A DNA stretch of 64,000 nt from Drosophila persimilis. Lineage: Eukaryota; Arthropoda; Insecta; Diptera; Drosophilidae. The position numbers and the translations under genes were made by a program. The notes under the pieces were generated by a model. It saw only the letters and a program-made list of their open reading frames with translations, searched no databases and was not told where the DNA came from. Numbering within the stretch: position 1 is the first letter of the stretch; each line of letters opens with the position of its first letter. Shown here in pieces: positions 19,662 to 29,163 of the stretch. Location of the stretch: assembly GCF_003286085.1 (NCBI RefSeq), contig NW_020825298.1, positions 1,922,001-1,986,000 on the forward strand. Direction: 5' to 3'.

Positions 19662-20786
19662 ATGGAGGAAATGTGCAGAGTTTGCATGGGAAACTCCGGA
19701 GCACTCGCAAACATTTTTGATGAGACACACACATGGGACACTTGCATTGCTGACATGATAGCACAGTGTACTGGGTACGAGGTAAGGCGAGGCGATTTAC
19801 TATCAGAGAACATATGTCCGCCTTGCCTTGAGGATGCTGTAAATGCATTCAATCTTATAAAAACCTATGAGCAGAGCCATCAACTATATTTCCCAGTGAT
19901 GGAGGACGATATAGAAGAAGATTTATGCTATAATCTGGAAGACGAGAAATGGCAAATGTCAGCTAGTGGAAGTGAGCGGTCAAACCATTTTAAAGCCGAT
20001 GCCATGATGTTCAAATGTCCTCATTGTCCGATGAGTTTCAAACAAAAATTCCATCTGCAGAGACACGTACAAATGCATACAAATGAACGACCCTACCAAT
20101 GTTCACACTGCTCAAAGTCTTTCATCCAAAAATCCAATCTTGAATCACATACCCGAAATCACACAGGTGATCGACCATATCAATGCTCTCACTGTACAAA
20201 GTCATTTCAACAAAAGTCCCATCTCCAAGTACACAACCGCACCCACACGGGGGAGCGACCCTACAAGTGCACTTACTGCTCCAAGTCCTTTACTCGATCT
20301 GACATTCTTCAGAGTCATATTCGAACGCACACTGGTTATCGACCCTACAAATGTTCGCTCTGCTCGAAGTCCTTTATACAAAATTCCGACCTCCAGGTAC
20401 ACATCCGAACACACACCGGGGAGCGACCATATAAGTGCACTCTCTGTCCTAAGTCATTTAATCAAAACTACTATCTTCAAATGCACACCCGTACTCACAC
20501 AGGTGAACTCTCGCCACACCAGTGTTCGTATTGCTCGAAATCTTTTAGCAAGAGAGGAAATCTCTTGACTCACATCAGGACGCACTCAGATGAACGGCCC
20601 TACAAATGTTCCTACTGCCCCGAATCTTTTAAACTCAAAGGTATTCTTAAAAGACATACCCTTATTCACACAAAGAACGTGTCATCCTTCCCTCTTTCCG
20701 AAACCCTCGACAACATATCCGCAAGCACGCTGAGTGTCGACACTACAATTTCTCCTGCTGCAACCCTATATAATGAACCTGTGTAA
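19662..20786 (+). CDS. ZAD-C2H2 zinc-finger protein 9 (8 fingers)
   Basis: Predicted 374-residue protein: ZAD (4-77; nearly the same as gene 1), acidic linker, eight C2H2 fingers, and a 35-residue Ser/Thr-rich tail that the other members lack. The linker between fingers 6 and 7 is lengthened (TGELSPH), and finger 7 is of a type not seen elsewhere in the array (SKRGNLLTH). The upstream 260 bp match gene 1 closely, including the LINE edge, so genes 1 and 9, at opposite ends of the array, are the closest pair by promoter and ZAD. The ATG follows the acceptor ttacttgcag. Confidence 0.93.
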   Translation: MEEMCRVCMGNSGALANIFDETHTWDTCIADMIAQCTGYEVRRGDLLSENICPPCLEDAVNAFNLIKTYEQSHQLYFPVMEDDIEEDLCYNLEDEKWQMSASGSERSNHFKADAMMFKCPHCPMSFKQKFHLQRHVQMHTNERPYQCSHCSKSFIQKSNLESHTRNHTGDRPYQCSHCTKSFQQKSHLQVHNRTHTGERPYKCTYCSKSFTRSDILQSHIRTHTGYRPYKCSLCSKSFIQNSDLQVHIRTHTGERPYKCTLCPKSFNQNYYLQMHTRTHTGELSPHQCSYCSKSFSKRGNLLTHIRTHSDERPYKCSYCPESFKLKGILKRHTLIHTKNVSSFPLSETLDNISASTLSVDTTISPAATLYNEPV

Positions 20787-21339
20787 AGATTTTTTAATTA
20801 CCTCATAATTAAAACATATCTAGCAAAAAAAAAAATGTTTATACTTTATCATATTTAGCTGAGCTTTGGAAACATCATTAATGAATATGAAGCAAATCAA
20901 AAAAAGCGCTACCATCCAGTTTATAGATCGAAAGTACCTTTTTCGGTATTGCTATCGAAACGGTATTTTTTGAGTTGAAAATTGAGCAGACGGTATATGT
21001 ACGCTATATTGGTGTATAATGGCATATTTGATAAATTTCATCAATATATTACATTTAATTATTAAATGTATATTAAGGAAGATAGGGTATAGAAACTTCC
21101 ATTCGCAGGTTTTTCGCTACCAAATCGTCCTCGCAGTACATTCCATACTCACTGTTGTCACCATACATACTGTTTTTGTTGATCTTGTTTCAACTTTGTA
21201 TTAGACACAATATAATGAAAAGAAGTACTTAAAATTAGCTAATCTTGTAGATCAGAGGGTTTTAGGTAGTCAGCATTATTCAACGGAATACCAAAATTGA
21301 GAAATTGTTTCTCTATTTTTTCTAAAACCCTTTTTTACG

Positions 21340-21490
21340 CAAAATCCAATAAAAGCAAGTAATAAGAGTAAGGCAGTTAAGTAGAAAATTGATTCATCAA
21401 TCGTATAAAACTATGTGGGCATAGCTAAATGTTCTATCTAGCTTATAATATTCGACGGAACATCAAAATTGAGCAATATGGTTTTCAATC
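21340..21490 (+). repeat. Dispersed repeat, partial copy A
   Basis: Shares aagtagaaaattgattcat, the following aaaactatgtgggca and cgacggaacatcaaaa with copies B and C, in the same order. The 5' part is missing or too diverged to recognise. Confidence 0.5.
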
Positions 21491-21709
21491 CTTGACGGAG
21501 AACGATTAACCTGTTATAAGCGATAGGGGTATTTCAATTTTTCACCGAAAATAATGAACATTTAATAATTTTAGCGCAGTTCAGGTGAAAGTTAGTGCTG
21601 TTATTTTTAAGTTCAGATGAAAGATGGCAGGAATCTACAACAATAAGTTACAATCGTAAGTATTTTCAGCCATTTACCTGAAGTAGTTAAACTATTGAAA
21701 TAGAGGGCT

Positions 21710-22012
21710 GTGGAGTGGGCTAAGTTCGGTTTTTCATCATAACGAGACGCTATATTGTTGTTGAGGAGCAAAAACAACAATCGTCGTAGCAAGAAAACAA
21801 GTAAAGTATTTAAAAAGATCTAGTCAAGTAGAAAATTGATTCATTATTCGGATAAAATTATGTGGGCAGCGCTGAGAGATCTATTTAGCTAGTAATATTT
21901 GACGGAATATTAGAATCGAGGAATATTTAGAACAGAACTTGAATTCGTCAGTATATTTACGGTATGTTTTTAAAATTGGACGGTATATTTTGGTATATTT
22001 CTGGATTATATT
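21710..22012 (+). repeat. Dispersed ~300-bp repeat, copy B
   Basis: Aligns along its full length, at roughly 75-80% by eye, with the reverse complement of 34690-34985. Shared runs include gacgctatattgttgttgag, agtagaaaattgattcatta and gagagatctat. It ends in two GGTATATTT motifs about 150 bp before the Aac11 start. A non-coding MITE-like element is the likely nature. Confidence 0.7.
21981..22000 (+). promoter_or_regulatory. GGTATATTT motifs upstream of Aac11
   Basis: Two back-to-back GGTATATTT motifs resembling Ohler core-promoter motif 6 (KTYRGTATWTTT), about 150-170 bp before the start codon, at the end of dispersed-repeat copy B. Confidence 0.4.
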
Positions 22013-22152
22013 TTATCGACAATCTGCTCACCATTTTGGAATTAAAAAAGTGGAGTGGGGACTTTGTCGCTTATAAAATTCGTTTATCTGTGAAAAAGTG
22101 ACTGCAAAAGTGTAATTTTGTTGTGATTATTGAAGTATATTGATTAAGAAAG

Positions 22153-24184
22153 ATGGACAACATAGAGCGACTTTACAAATGCTACGAGATATTGTCCGAG
22201 GCGGGCGATAAAATTTCTGAGGTACGCGGCTCGGTCCGCCATTGCTGAAAGACGCGGCACTACAACTGTAGTTGCTATGTGGAATTTGGCGAGAAATAAA
22301 TATGTTATGTTCTTGCATTTCATTACAGCACGTGGATGAGTATAAGGAAATACTGAAGGCTGTAAAAGGCTCGTCAAAGGAGAAGCGCTTGGCATCGCAA
22401 TTTATTGGAAACTTTTTTAAGCACTTCCCCGATTTGGCCGAAACAGCTATTGATGCACAGTTCGATCTTTGCGAAGATGATGACAACCAGGTTTGCACGC
22501 ACATGAGCTCTCCTCGTTCTCGATTAACTTCATTATGTTATGTTATGGCATATTTTCCAGATTCGCCGTCAGGCCATTAAAGATTTGCCCAAATTATGTC
22601 AGGGAAATCCGGATGCGACTACGCGCGTGGCCGACACTCTCGCTCAGCTGCTGATACTGGACGATGCCACAGAGCTGCAGCAAGTGAACAATTCACTGCT
22701 AAGTATCATCAAAATGGACACAAAGAGCGTTGTAACCGGTATATTCCAACAAATCAACACGGGCGATGAGCCCACAAGAGAGCGCTGCTTCAAGTTTATT
22801 TCAACCAAGTTGTTGACCATGGGTCCCACTGTTATAACCAAGGAAATTGAAGAATACATTGTCGAGGAGATCAAGAAGGCCCTGCAGGATGTCACGGCCG
22901 ATGAGTTTCATTTGTGTATGACCATTTTGGGTGCCACAAAACTGGGCAACACCATTACCGGACACGCCGAGCTTGTCAAGCTGGCAACGGAACAGGCAGA
23001 GCTCAATAACACAGATACAGATATCATTGCTGTAGATGATGAGGTTGTGGAACGTTTCGTTCAATGTGCCACTGCTGCTGCACCATACTTTTCGGTGAGT
23101 AAAGGGACTTGCATTAAGTATCCACAAATCTAAACCTCTTCTTTATGCTACCCATAGAAAACTATCAAATCGACTGCTTTCGTTGCCCATGTCTGCGACA
23201 AACTGTTGCCTATTCCGACATGGAACATGATCGCCACAGCAGTGTCACAAGATCAAATCCAATTAAGATTGCTTAAAGTATTTGCCGAGATGATAACCAA
23301 CACGGACAAGCTCGAGAATGCTAACGAACGCATCAATAATGTCTATAATGTATTACTGGTTGGTATTTCAAACATACTTCATCCAAATTATTTAATTTTT
23401 AACGCCTTTTGATGATTTTACAGGAGTACATGCCATTGCCCAAGCTGAGCGAGGTGGATCTGGTAGATGTGCCACCCTCGTTTGAGTTTTCGCATGCCGA
23501 ATGCCTGCTCTATGCACTGCACACGCTTGGCAAGAAACATCCAACTAATTTAAGTTTTGTAGAAGACGCTGAGAAACTGAAAGACTTTCGTGCTAGATTG
23601 CAATATCTAGCCAGGGGAACACAGGGGTAGGCATCACACTCGATACAGACATAATCAATAGAATGAATACCAATTTTCCTTATCTTTTGGCAGGTATATT
23701 AAAAAACTAGAGGAGGCTTTAAAGGGAAAATCAGCCGAGGAGTTGAAGACAGAGGAGAATCAACTGAAGCAAACGGCGCTGAAAACAACATCAAATATCA
23801 ATGTATTGATACGCGATTTGTTCCATTCACCACCCATATTCAAGCATGATATTGTATTATCCTGGATTGTGCCAAAAGCTGTAAGAATATGAACAATTTA
23901 TATGATTCTGTAGATCAAAAAACTTCAAACTTTCTGTTTATATCCAGAACAAGCTGGGCAAACGACATGCACCCATCACATTCGGGGAGAAACCCGAAGC
24001 CAACGGCAAGGAGAAAGACCAGGACGTAGAGAAGAAGTCGCGACCATCCAACGATCAGAAATTTTATTCGCCACCATCTGGAAAATACTCGCACAAAGTT
24101 AATCCAAACTACGGCAACAATAACCGCGGGAGGCAGCGTGGCGGTGGCGGTGGTTACAGGAATCGACGCTACAACAGATATTGA
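22153..24184 (+). CDS. Aac11: Apoptosis inhibitor 5 homologue (Aac11)
   Basis: Seven coding exons: 22153-22221, 22329-22490, 22561-23094, 23158-23358, 23424-23626, 23694-23880, 23948-24184, joining in frame to about 530 residues, close to the known length of Aac11/API5. The protein is a stack of HEAT/ARM-like helical repeats (for example KEKRLASQFIGNFFKHFPDL and QIRRQAIKDLPKLCQGNPD) ending in a basic, Gly/Arg-rich nuclear tail (GRQRGGGGGYRNRR). API5 is a nuclear factor that suppresses cell death; in flies it is reported to oppose E2F-induced apoptosis and to act with Acinus. The long upstream gap and GGTATATTT motifs fit a housekeeping promoter. A polyadenylation signal AATAAA lies at 24283. 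Confidence 0.93.
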
Positions 24185-25409
24185 AGCACCAGCCACTCTG
24201 CACCTTTCTGCATGGATTGTCTTTCCTAGTCCTAAAACTAAAATCAATTACCAGAGATTAGAATATCCCAAATCTTCGTCCACAATAAAACAACTTCAAT
24301 AGTCCTGACTTTAGGCCAGGGTCTACTACAACAAAACAAAAGCAAACGAATCGACTTCTCTTGGCGGCGGCTGGTAAGTAATGTCAGTTTTCCAATTAAC
24401 TTTCTCCCTTTGGTTTGTTACAGAATTGCACAATTTTCCCCGGAGTGTAAGGGCAAGCAACATTTTTAAAAAAAATTCAACACTAGCTCGCATTGCTTTT
24501 ATTGTTTTGTGAAAGATTTTTGGCTATAAAATCTTTAAAAACCGCCAAGCTCCACGTTCATTCTTCTCATTATCATTACTCGTGCGTACGTTGCTCTTGT
24601 TTCAAATTACATCACGCTCCACCAACTCGATTCTGTCTATTATAAGATTTAAAAATAGAGCCAGCCAAAAGAATTCTTGCAAAATCAAACTATAAACTTA
24701 ATTAAACGTAATCCATAATTAAAGCCACATAAATAACAATAACCGCATAATCTTGAAACTCGATTCTTTGTTCTCCAACGAGGCATTGCAACCAATTCTA
24801 TTTGTGTGCCACGGAGTTTTTTGAACCGGCTTTTGTTTCTTTTACAAGCAATACGTGCATAATTATTAGTTTTTATTTAACATATAATCAATAATTGTAC
24901 CACTTAGAGAGCTGCAAACCGCAAAATATAAATTTTTTGAATCCAATAAAAGCAACATTAAAGAACGAACACTTACAAAAATCAAAGCCGTTTTATTGCC
25001 AGCCCTTTGGCGAGGGTATTATGATTTTCAGCCTATGTTTGCAAAGCACAGAAGAAAACAAGGTGCAGTTTAGGTAATGTGTTTCTTCAACTAAATTTTC
25101 AAATGAAAGCAAGAACGATATATTGGGAAGGGTATCAAATGCTTCGGCCATTTATATTTTCTAGAAGGAATATATTTATGTTTGGCAGAGGGATGAATAA
25201 GTAATATTATCCGCTGAATTATGTAATCTCCATGGAAAAAGTTTCTCATCGAAGAAATGTTCGAGAAAGTTCTATGTTTCTCTGATAAAATCATATTTTT
25301 GTAGGTATATATTTATTACCATCAATAAAAATATATATTTATGTATATGTATGTTATGTGTAATCGAAACTTTTTAAACATTAAAAATACAGTAATTATA
25401 GTTTGTTTT
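24185..25409. other. Aac11 3' UTR and intergenic DNA to Sgt
   Basis: AT-rich. Holds the Aac11 poly(A) signal (24283), an intron-like interval 24374-24423 (GTAAGT...cag) that could be spliced in a longer 3' UTR, and on the minus strand a poly(A) signal for Sgt near 25312-25317. The piece gggaagggtatcaaatgctt at about 25127 resembles the end of a DINE-1-type repeat. Confidence 0.55.
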
Positions 25410-26474
25410 TCAGATGCTCGGGGGCGGCTGGTTGCCCGGCTGTTCTCCGTTACCAGCATTGGGATTGCCGGCGCCTGGGTTCTGGGGCCCCACCAGTTGG
25501 CTGGCGAAGGCTTGGAACAGCTGCATCATATCGTTGGGCATGGGTGGGATCTGTGGAGCGGCGCCACCACCGTCACCGCCAGGGCCAGCCCCACCGGGAG
25601 CAGCGGGTCCTCCGCCGACGCCTGGGGTGCCCATGGTGGCAAACAGTTGGCCAATAGTGTTCATTACCATGGGATTCTGGGTCATCGATTGCAGCTGCGT
25701 GAGGTCAATCTCGGCGCTACTGAACAGATTGCGGATCGTGGGATTAGCCAGCATTGCGTTCAGGCCGTCGGTTAGGTGCGAAAGTTGCGGGGGCTGATTG
25801 CGTGAATTGCGGTTCACTTCCAGGTTGTTCCTGTAATCGAGATTTTCCGGCTCCAATTCAATGGCCTTGCGGTAGGCCTGCTCCGCCTCGTTGAACTTTC
25901 CCATGTTCGAGTAGGCGACGCCCAGGCGGCTATAAGCCTTGCTGTAGTTGTTGTTGTAGAGAAGGGATGACTTGCAGTCGGTGACAGCGCGCTCGTTGTC
26001 ACCCAGACGGATGTGGGCAGCAGCGCGGTTGCAGTAGAATATCGGGTTCTTGGGGTCGAAGGTGATGGCGCGGTTGTACTGCAGCAGGGCCTCGTTGTAC
26101 TTACACTCCTTCATCAGGCGGTTGCCCTCGTTCTTGATTGACTCGGCCAGCGCCAGGGACTCTGGATTGCGTTCAATGTACAGCGACTGGAAGAGCTCGA
26201 ACATGTCGATATTCTTGGTGTTCACGGCAGTGGTGGAGGATGTGCTGCTACTTGTAGCAGCTGCATCTGTGCCGGGCTGTGAACTCGTTGTGCTCTGTGC
26301 GGTGGCTTCGATTTGCTCGGCCTCCGTTTCCTCTTCGCCAACATCAAATGCCGCCTGCAGGCACTGGATGGCCACCTCAATGCTCTCGCTCTGATCGGGG
26401 GACATCAGATCCAGCTGCTTCTTCAAATAGTCTATGAAGGAACGGACAAAACTTTGCTGCACGGCGTCTGGCAT
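25410..26474 (-). CDS. Sgt: Small glutamine-rich TPR co-chaperone (Sgt)
   Basis: Single-exon gene of 354 residues matching SGTA/Sgt. The N-terminal dimerisation domain (about 1-70, FVRSFIDYLKKQL) recruits the GET/Bag6 machinery in the known family. Three TPR motifs follow (about 110-225, beginning AESIKNEGNRLMKECKYNEA) and bind Hsp70/Hsp90 C-terminal EEVD tails. The C-terminal part has an NPMVMNTI segment and a long Gly/Pro/Asn-rich tail that replaces the Gln-rich one of mammals. The family works in the cytosol in tail-anchored protein handling and quality control, and in flies it is linked to synaptic function. The promoter is packed with GGTATATTT motifs. Confidence 0.95.
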   Translation of the reverse strand: MPDAVQQSFVRSFIDYLKKQLDLMSPDQSESIEVAIQCLQAAFDVGEEETEAEQIEATAQSTTSSQPGTDAAATSSSTSSTTAVNTKNIDMFELFQSLYIERNPESLALAESIKNEGNRLMKECKYNEALLQYNRAITFDPKNPIFYCNRAAAHIRLGDNERAVTDCKSSLLYNNNYSKAYSRLGVAYSNMGKFNEAEQAYRKAIELEPENLDYRNNLEVNRNSRNQPPQLSHLTDGLNAMLANPTIRNLFSSAEIDLTQLQSMTQNPMVMNTIGQLFATMGTPGVGGGPAAPGGAGPGGDGGGAAPQIPPMPNDMMQLFQAFASQLVGPQNPGAGNPNAGNGEQPGNQPPPSI

Positions 26475-26699
26475 CTTGTTGAAATTATTAAACTTTTAGT
26501 TTTTATTTGGTTAAATCGGTAATTTGGAAAAAAATTATGTTGGCATGTCACTCTGGCATATCGAAAAAAATATACCGTCTAACCTCAGAAATATACCGAA
26601 ATATACCGTCTCTTTTTCAAAATATACCAGAATATACCGATGTAAAAACGTGGAACCGTGGAAAATAATACATCCTAACTTTTAACTATTAACAAAATA
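26475..26699. other. Sgt 5' UTR, promoter and flank
   Basis: Minus-strand promoter of Sgt containing the GGTATATTT cluster. No gene seen. Confidence 0.6.
26568..26645 (-). promoter_or_regulatory. Cluster of GGTATATTT motifs, Sgt promoter
   Basis: Within about 80 bp there are five copies of (A/G)GTATATT(T/C) on the minus strand, 95-170 bp upstream of the Sgt ATG. They resemble Ohler core-promoter motif 6, found at broadly expressed Drosophila genes. Confidence 0.55.
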
Positions 26700-27203
26700 A
26701 ACTACGGTATCTTTCACCTGATCTGCTGATCTGCCCACCGGCACCTGAACACTGGGCCTTTTGGGTCCGCTGTTTTCTCCGACTTTCCAGTCACCTCTGC
26801 GTCGGTACCTCCTCCGCGGGTGATTCCGCCGTAGCTCCTTGTCATTTCGGGAGGTCCAAGGGATGTGCTCCTGGCGTAATTGTTGGTGCCCACTACAAGC
26901 CCACTAGAAATAATGTCAGCAACCCCCCATTAAAACGCCATCGAATCAAACGCTGGGCTTCCCCTGCAAAACGCGTAAGTAATTCAGTATATAACTTTGG
27001 ATATATTTTTAAATACTATATCTTTCTTCACAGAGGACTTTGAAGATGCTTTGCCGCAAGCCGAGTTGTATCCGAAGACCTATCCAAGCATTACCGAGGC
27101 GTATTTGAGACAGACACAGTCCTATCCCAGCAGGACAGAACCGCACACCCTGCAAGATCCGATCGTAAAAGGCCATCGTCAAGGGAGGAGCTACGCGGGC
27201 TAG
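26700..27203 (+). pseudogene. Exon-like fragments in the left arm of the inverted repeat
   Basis: A GTAAGT donor at about 26976 and a ttcttcacag acceptor ending at 27032 flank a small intron. The downstream exon is open for about 57 codons, ends in GRSYAG and a stop, and is followed by AATAAA near 27303. The GC-rich upstream part (26700-26975) is open in one frame for about 90 codons without a methionine. The acceptor side has a mirrored copy in the right arm ending GRSYAA. I do not recognise the protein. It may be a duplicated, degraded gene end or a transposon gene. Confidence 0.3.
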
Positions 27204-27547
27204 ACTCTAGACATATCCTGTTGTTCTCATGTTTAAGGATATACGCGCTCATTTAGATAGTAGATACACATTTTTTCCACTTGTTTATTTATTTATACTG
27301 ATAAATAAAAATGTTAAGAAATCATCCTTGCTGTATCCTGTTTCGGGGAAACTATCCCGATAAAAAAGGGCGGGCACGCCCAGATCGGTTCACAGATAGC
27401 GGAGAAAATTTGATATTTTTTATTAAGGAAAGTTTCCTTGATCCTTGATAAGGGTCCATTAAATCAGGGAAATTTTTTCCAACAACATTTTTACCAAAAA
27501 ATAGACGAAAAAATGAAATATATGTAAGGTTGGGGTTGTTGGAGTCC

Positions 27548-28025
27548 TTAAATAACAATCAGGGACATTTTTCCGATCACGAAAGCCATGACACGCCCCG
27601 ATTGGTCCACAACTAAGGGAGGAAGCAAGATATATATGTCTGGAGAAAATATCCTTGATCCTTGATCCTTGATAAGGGCTCCATTAAATCAGGGACATTT
27701 TTCCGAACACAGGAAGCAATGACACGCCCCGATACGGCCACAAATAAGGGAGAAAACAAGATATATATGTCTGTAGAAAATATCCTTGATCCTTGGTCCT
27801 TTATAAGGACTCCATTAAATCAGGGACATTTTTCCGATCAGAGGAAGCCATGACACGCCCCGATCGGGCCACAAATAAGGGAGAAAACAAGATATATATG
27901 TCTGCAGAAAATATCCTTGATCCTTGGTCCTTGAAAAGGACTTCCTAAAATCAGGGGCATTTTTCCGATCACAGGAAGCCGTCGCATGTCCCGTTCGGGC
28001 CTCAAATAACCGAGAAAACATAACG
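27548..28025 (+). repeat. Tandem ~120-bp repeats in the inverted-repeat arm
   Basis: Four successive units of about 105-125 bp share the order: tccttgatccttg, attaaatcagggacattttt, ccgatcacaggaagcc, gacacgccccgat, agggagaaaacaagatatat. A more diverged unit precedes at 27420-27540. Two or three inverted copies occur at 28345-28560. Confidence 0.8.
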
Positions 28026-28789
28026 GTTTTGTAATTTTTATTTTTAATATGTAGTTCAAGAAGTCACCGATAGAGGCGACACCGTACAAAAAGAACTCGC
28101 GTCAAATGGCTGGAATACCAGGCGAACAGAAATCAGTGGCAAGCAACTGTAGCAAATGCAAAAAACAGTGTAGCATACTTTTGGGGCACTTAAAATTAAA
28201 GAAATCAGCTACCTTCTGCTGATTTATGTTCCTCTGGTATTCCCAGCCAATTGACGCGAGTTTTTTTTTTGTACGGTGTCGTCTCTATCGGTGATTTCTT
28301 GAACTACATATTAAAAAATAATAAATTACAAACCCGTTATGTTTTCTCCGTTATTTGAGGCCTGATCGGCGGTGAATTGGCCCGCCATGATCAGAAAAAT
28401 TTTCTTTTATCCTTCGGTAAGGACTCCAAAAACCTAAACCATACATATTTAGATTTCTCGGCAATTTGTTGCCCGATCTGGACATGCGATACTTTCCTGT
28501 GATCGAAAAAATGTCCCTGAGTTAATGGAGTCCTTATCAAGGATCAAGGACATTTTCCTCAATCAACTATATTTAGTTTTTTGCGCTATTTGCGAACCGA
28601 TCTGGGCCACGCCTTTTTTTTAATCGGGATAGTTTCCCCGAAACGGAATACAGCAAGGATTATTTTTTAACATTTGTATTTATCATAACTTTGCTTAGTA
28701 TTAATAAATAAACAAATGGAAAACATTTGTATCTACCCGTACTATCTATATCCTTAAACCTAACAACACAGAGATCTATTTAGAGTCTA

Positions 28790-28912
28790 GGCCGCGTAGC
28801 TCCTCCCTTGGTTGCCATAGTCGTTTTCGATGGCCAGGTCGAAGAATGACGATAGGATACCATCTGGCGGGGGGAAATCATAAGTACATAAGTCCTCTGT
28901 GAAGGAAGATAT
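28790..28912 (-). pseudogene. Mirrored terminal-exon-like fragment, right arm
   Basis: On the minus strand a cttccttcacag acceptor is followed by an open stretch of about 36 codons ending NQGRSYAA and a TAG stop. Splice site, end of exon and 3' flank match the left-arm copy at 27033-27203, but the middle of the exon differs and is shorter. No upstream exon is recognisable. Function unknown. Confidence 0.3.
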
Positions 28913-28930
28913 ATTTAAAAATATATCCAC

Positions 28931-29163
28931 TATATATTATGATATCATGCTTTCCTTTATAGCTTAGTCTTAATAATATAAAAGGATACATTTGTCTGCA
29001 TTATTGAATTTTCCTAGCCGGCTGGCACTTTTTTGAATGATACCCTCCATTTTTGTTGTGCTTGCCTGCTTGCTGCTGATTTTATGAAGTGATTTCAAGA
29101 GATTTTTAAAAGGGTGTTATGAACATAATTTATTTTAAATATTTTACGATCTATAAAGAATAA
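28931..29163. other. Flank between inverted repeat and fws
   Basis: AT-rich, and includes the 3' UTR of fws on the minus strand. No other feature seen. Confidence 0.5.

Larger units (their letters stand above)
20787..22152. other. Intergenic between the zinc-finger array and Aac11
   Basis: No gene found. Holds a partial (about 21340-21480) and a fuller (21710-22012) copy of a dispersed repeat also found in inverse orientation at 34690-34985, and GGTATATTT motifs close to Aac11. Confidence 0.65.
26997..28930. repeat. Long imperfect inverted repeat (arms about 1.1 and 0.7 kb)
   Basis: The left arm (26997-28135) pairs with the reverse complement of the right arm (28222-28930) around a spacer of about 90 bp. 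Matching pieces in order include gatatatttttaaat, gggaggagctacgcgg with the following ctagactcta, a gtttaaggatat run, ccttgctgtat followed by gtttcggggaaactatcccg, atccttgataagg, gagaaaacataacgg and gacaccgtacaaaa. The left arm is longer because it holds more tandem repeats. The outer ends look like two convergent copies of a terminal exon (see separate entries). It could be a local inverted duplication or a foldback-type transposon. Confidence 0.8.

Noticed and set aside
824..20786. CRISPR-like periodicity (84-bp repeats)
   Set aside because: The period is that of 28-residue C2H2 fingers inside coding frames of a eukaryote.
25403..25797. Plus-strand GC-rich frames over Sgt
   Set aside because: Antisense shadows of the Gly/Pro-rich Sgt C terminus.
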